From the NCBI GenBank assembly GCA_027457185.1, contig DAIDTN010000159.1:1-7485 (forward strand): a stretch of 7,485 bases of DNA, read 5' to 3'. The DNA is from Burkholderiales bacterium (GTDB taxonomy: Bacteria; Pseudomonadota; Gammaproteobacteria; Burkholderiales; SG8-39). The notes below the pieces were generated by a model that saw nothing but the letters and a program-made list of their open reading frames with translations, was not told where the DNA came from and ran no database searches. Position 1 is the first letter of the stretch; every line of letters begins with the position of its first letter. This document shows, piece by piece, positions 6,859 to 7,485 of the stretch. Made by a program: the position numbers and the translations under genes.

Positions 6859-6918
6859 GCGCATCACAGCGTACGAGCCTTTGAACAGCCCGCGCAAGCT
6901 TTTCGCGCGGGCGGTCCT
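6859..6918. repeat. Hairpin repeat element, copy 1
   Basis: This copy of about 60 nt shares 49 positions (one 1-nt gap) with copy 2 about 105 bp to the right, in the same orientation. Its core is an 8-bp stem GCCCGCGC (6888-6895) / GCGCGGGC (6905-6912) around a 9-nt loop AAGCTTTTC, followed by GGTCCT. It lies entirely between the aldo/keto reductase and the SDR. Read on the minus strand it has no T-tract, so it is a poor terminator by itself. It could be a REP-like element or a remnant of a lost gene end. Confidence 0.75.
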
Positions 6919-6963
6919 TATCATTCAACCGAAGCTGCATCGGTGATCGGGTTCGTCCATGGC

Positions 6964-7022
6964 GCGCATCGGAGCCACGAGCCTCAAAACAGCCCACGCT
7001 AGCTTTTTGCGTGGGCGGTCCT
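6964..7022. repeat. Hairpin repeat element, copy 2, overlapping the SDR 3' end
   Basis: The core stem is GCCCACGC (6992-6999) / GCGTGGGC (7009-7016) around the loop TAGCTTTTT. Relative to copy 1 one stem pair changes from G-C to A-T with both sides altered, so pairing is kept. The flanks ACGAGCCT and GGGCGGTCCT are identical to copy 1. The SDR stop codon (6999-7001) and its last seven codons (RTAHAKS) lie inside the element. Confidence 0.75.
6985..7016 (-). terminator. Candidate terminator of the SDR gene (from repeat copy 2)
   Basis: On the minus strand the 8-bp GC-rich stem of repeat copy 2 is followed by TGTTTTG, a reasonable though interrupted U-tract. It coincides with the end of the SDR reading frame. 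The stop codon is in the loop, so a terminating ribosome would cover the hairpin, which weakens the case. Confidence 0.4.
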
Positions 7023-7485
7023 ATTGGTCGGGATCAGGCCCAGGTGCATGCCGCTGTCGACCATGATGGTGTCGCCGGTGAGGAGGTCTGCGCCCTCGAT
7101 CAGCCAGACGATGACGGCGGCGACTTCCTCGGGTGTGCCCGGGCGGCCGAGCGGCGTGCCCTGGCGGTAGCGCGCCTCGATCGCGGCGTAACGGGCGCCA
7201 TAGCCTTCGCGCAGCCACTTGGTGTCGACCATGCCCGGACAGACTGCGTTGACGCGGATCTCCGGACCGAGCACGCGTGCGAGCGACATGGTCAGGGTGT
7301 TGAGGGCCCCCTTGGACGCGGCATAGGCGATGCTCGATCCCATGCCGTTCTTGCCCGCAATCGACGACACGTTGACCACGGCGCCGCGCCCGCCTTGTTT
7401 CATCGCCGGCGCGCAGGCGCGCCCCATCTAGTAGGCCCCGCCCACATTGACCGAGTAGATGCGCTGAAAATCCTCGGCCGAGTGC
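6999..7485 (-). pseudogene. Short-chain dehydrogenase/reductase, interrupted by an in-frame TAG; N-terminus off the window
   Basis: The visible C-terminal two-thirds is a classical SDR, an NAD(P)-dependent alcohol/ketone oxidoreductase. NVSSIAGKNGMGSSIAYAASKGAL holds the catalytic Ser and the YxxxK pair 13 residues later. It is followed by NAVCPGMVDTKW and GDTIMVDSGMHLG near the end. The 18 codons from the right edge read HSAEDFQRIYSVNVGGAY, the standard SDR segment before the active-site strand. They are in the same frame but are cut off by TAG at 7428-7430, where a residue such as Tyr, Trp, Gln or Leu is expected before MGRACAPAMK. The ATG at 7427 is that internal Met, not a credible start, because the Rossmann nucleotide-binding part would be missing. 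The last residues RTAHAKS come from a repeat element. A point mutation or a base-call error would explain the stop. Confidence 0.85.

Noticed and set aside
6859..7022. CRISPR array or IS terminal repeats
   Set aside because: Only two imperfect copies in direct orientation, with a 45-nt interval, internal hairpins and no cas or transposase gene in view.

Overview
The window looks like a piece of a high-GC proteobacterial chromosome, most likely betaproteobacterial. The reasons are strong GC bias at third codon positions, a Lys/Ala-rich SWIB-domain protein of the kind common in Burkholderiales and relatives, an E. coli-type ferredoxin-NADP reductase ending in Tyr-Trp, and a Tas-like aldo/keto reductase. 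The taxonomic call is inference from gene content. No phage, transposase, CRISPR, rRNA or tRNA was seen.

Layout, left to right. (1) 1-1799, minus strand: an MFS transporter (621-1799) followed after 26 bp by an HSL-type esterase/lipase that runs off the left edge. (2) 1800-2034: a divergent intergenic region with a good candidate promoter for each direction and a small inverted repeat between them. (3) 2035-2370, plus strand: the only plus-strand gene, a SWIB/MDM2-domain protein with a basic repeat tail. It ends at a perfect 16-bp stem that can terminate transcription from both sides (2386-2422). (4) 2521-4466, minus strand: a tight cluster read as DUF3301 membrane protein, ferredoxin-NADP reductase (ATGA overlap), a tiny possible ORF, and an alpha/beta hydrolase. 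(5) 4568-7485, minus strand: a catabolism-like set read as SDR oxidoreductase, aldo/keto reductase and CaiB/BaiF CoA-transferase. The aldo/keto reductase is intact. The SDR has an in-frame amber codon, and the CoA-transferase carries a frameshift best explained by a deletion of about 28 nt.

How the genes fit together: the right-hand set (CoA-transferase, SDR, aldo/keto reductase) resembles accessory acyl-CoA or ketone/alcohol catabolism that is decaying, or has been mis-assembled. The middle cluster couples a membrane-anchored small protein to a redox flavoenzyme by overlapping start and stop. The esterase and transporter look like an uptake-plus-hydrolysis pair of unknown substrate. I see no convincing new biological system. 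The most unusual non-coding structure is a duplicated hairpin element of about 60 nt at 6859-6918 and 6964-7022, with a conserved loop and a compensatory stem change. Its second copy supplies the stop codon and last seven residues of the SDR.
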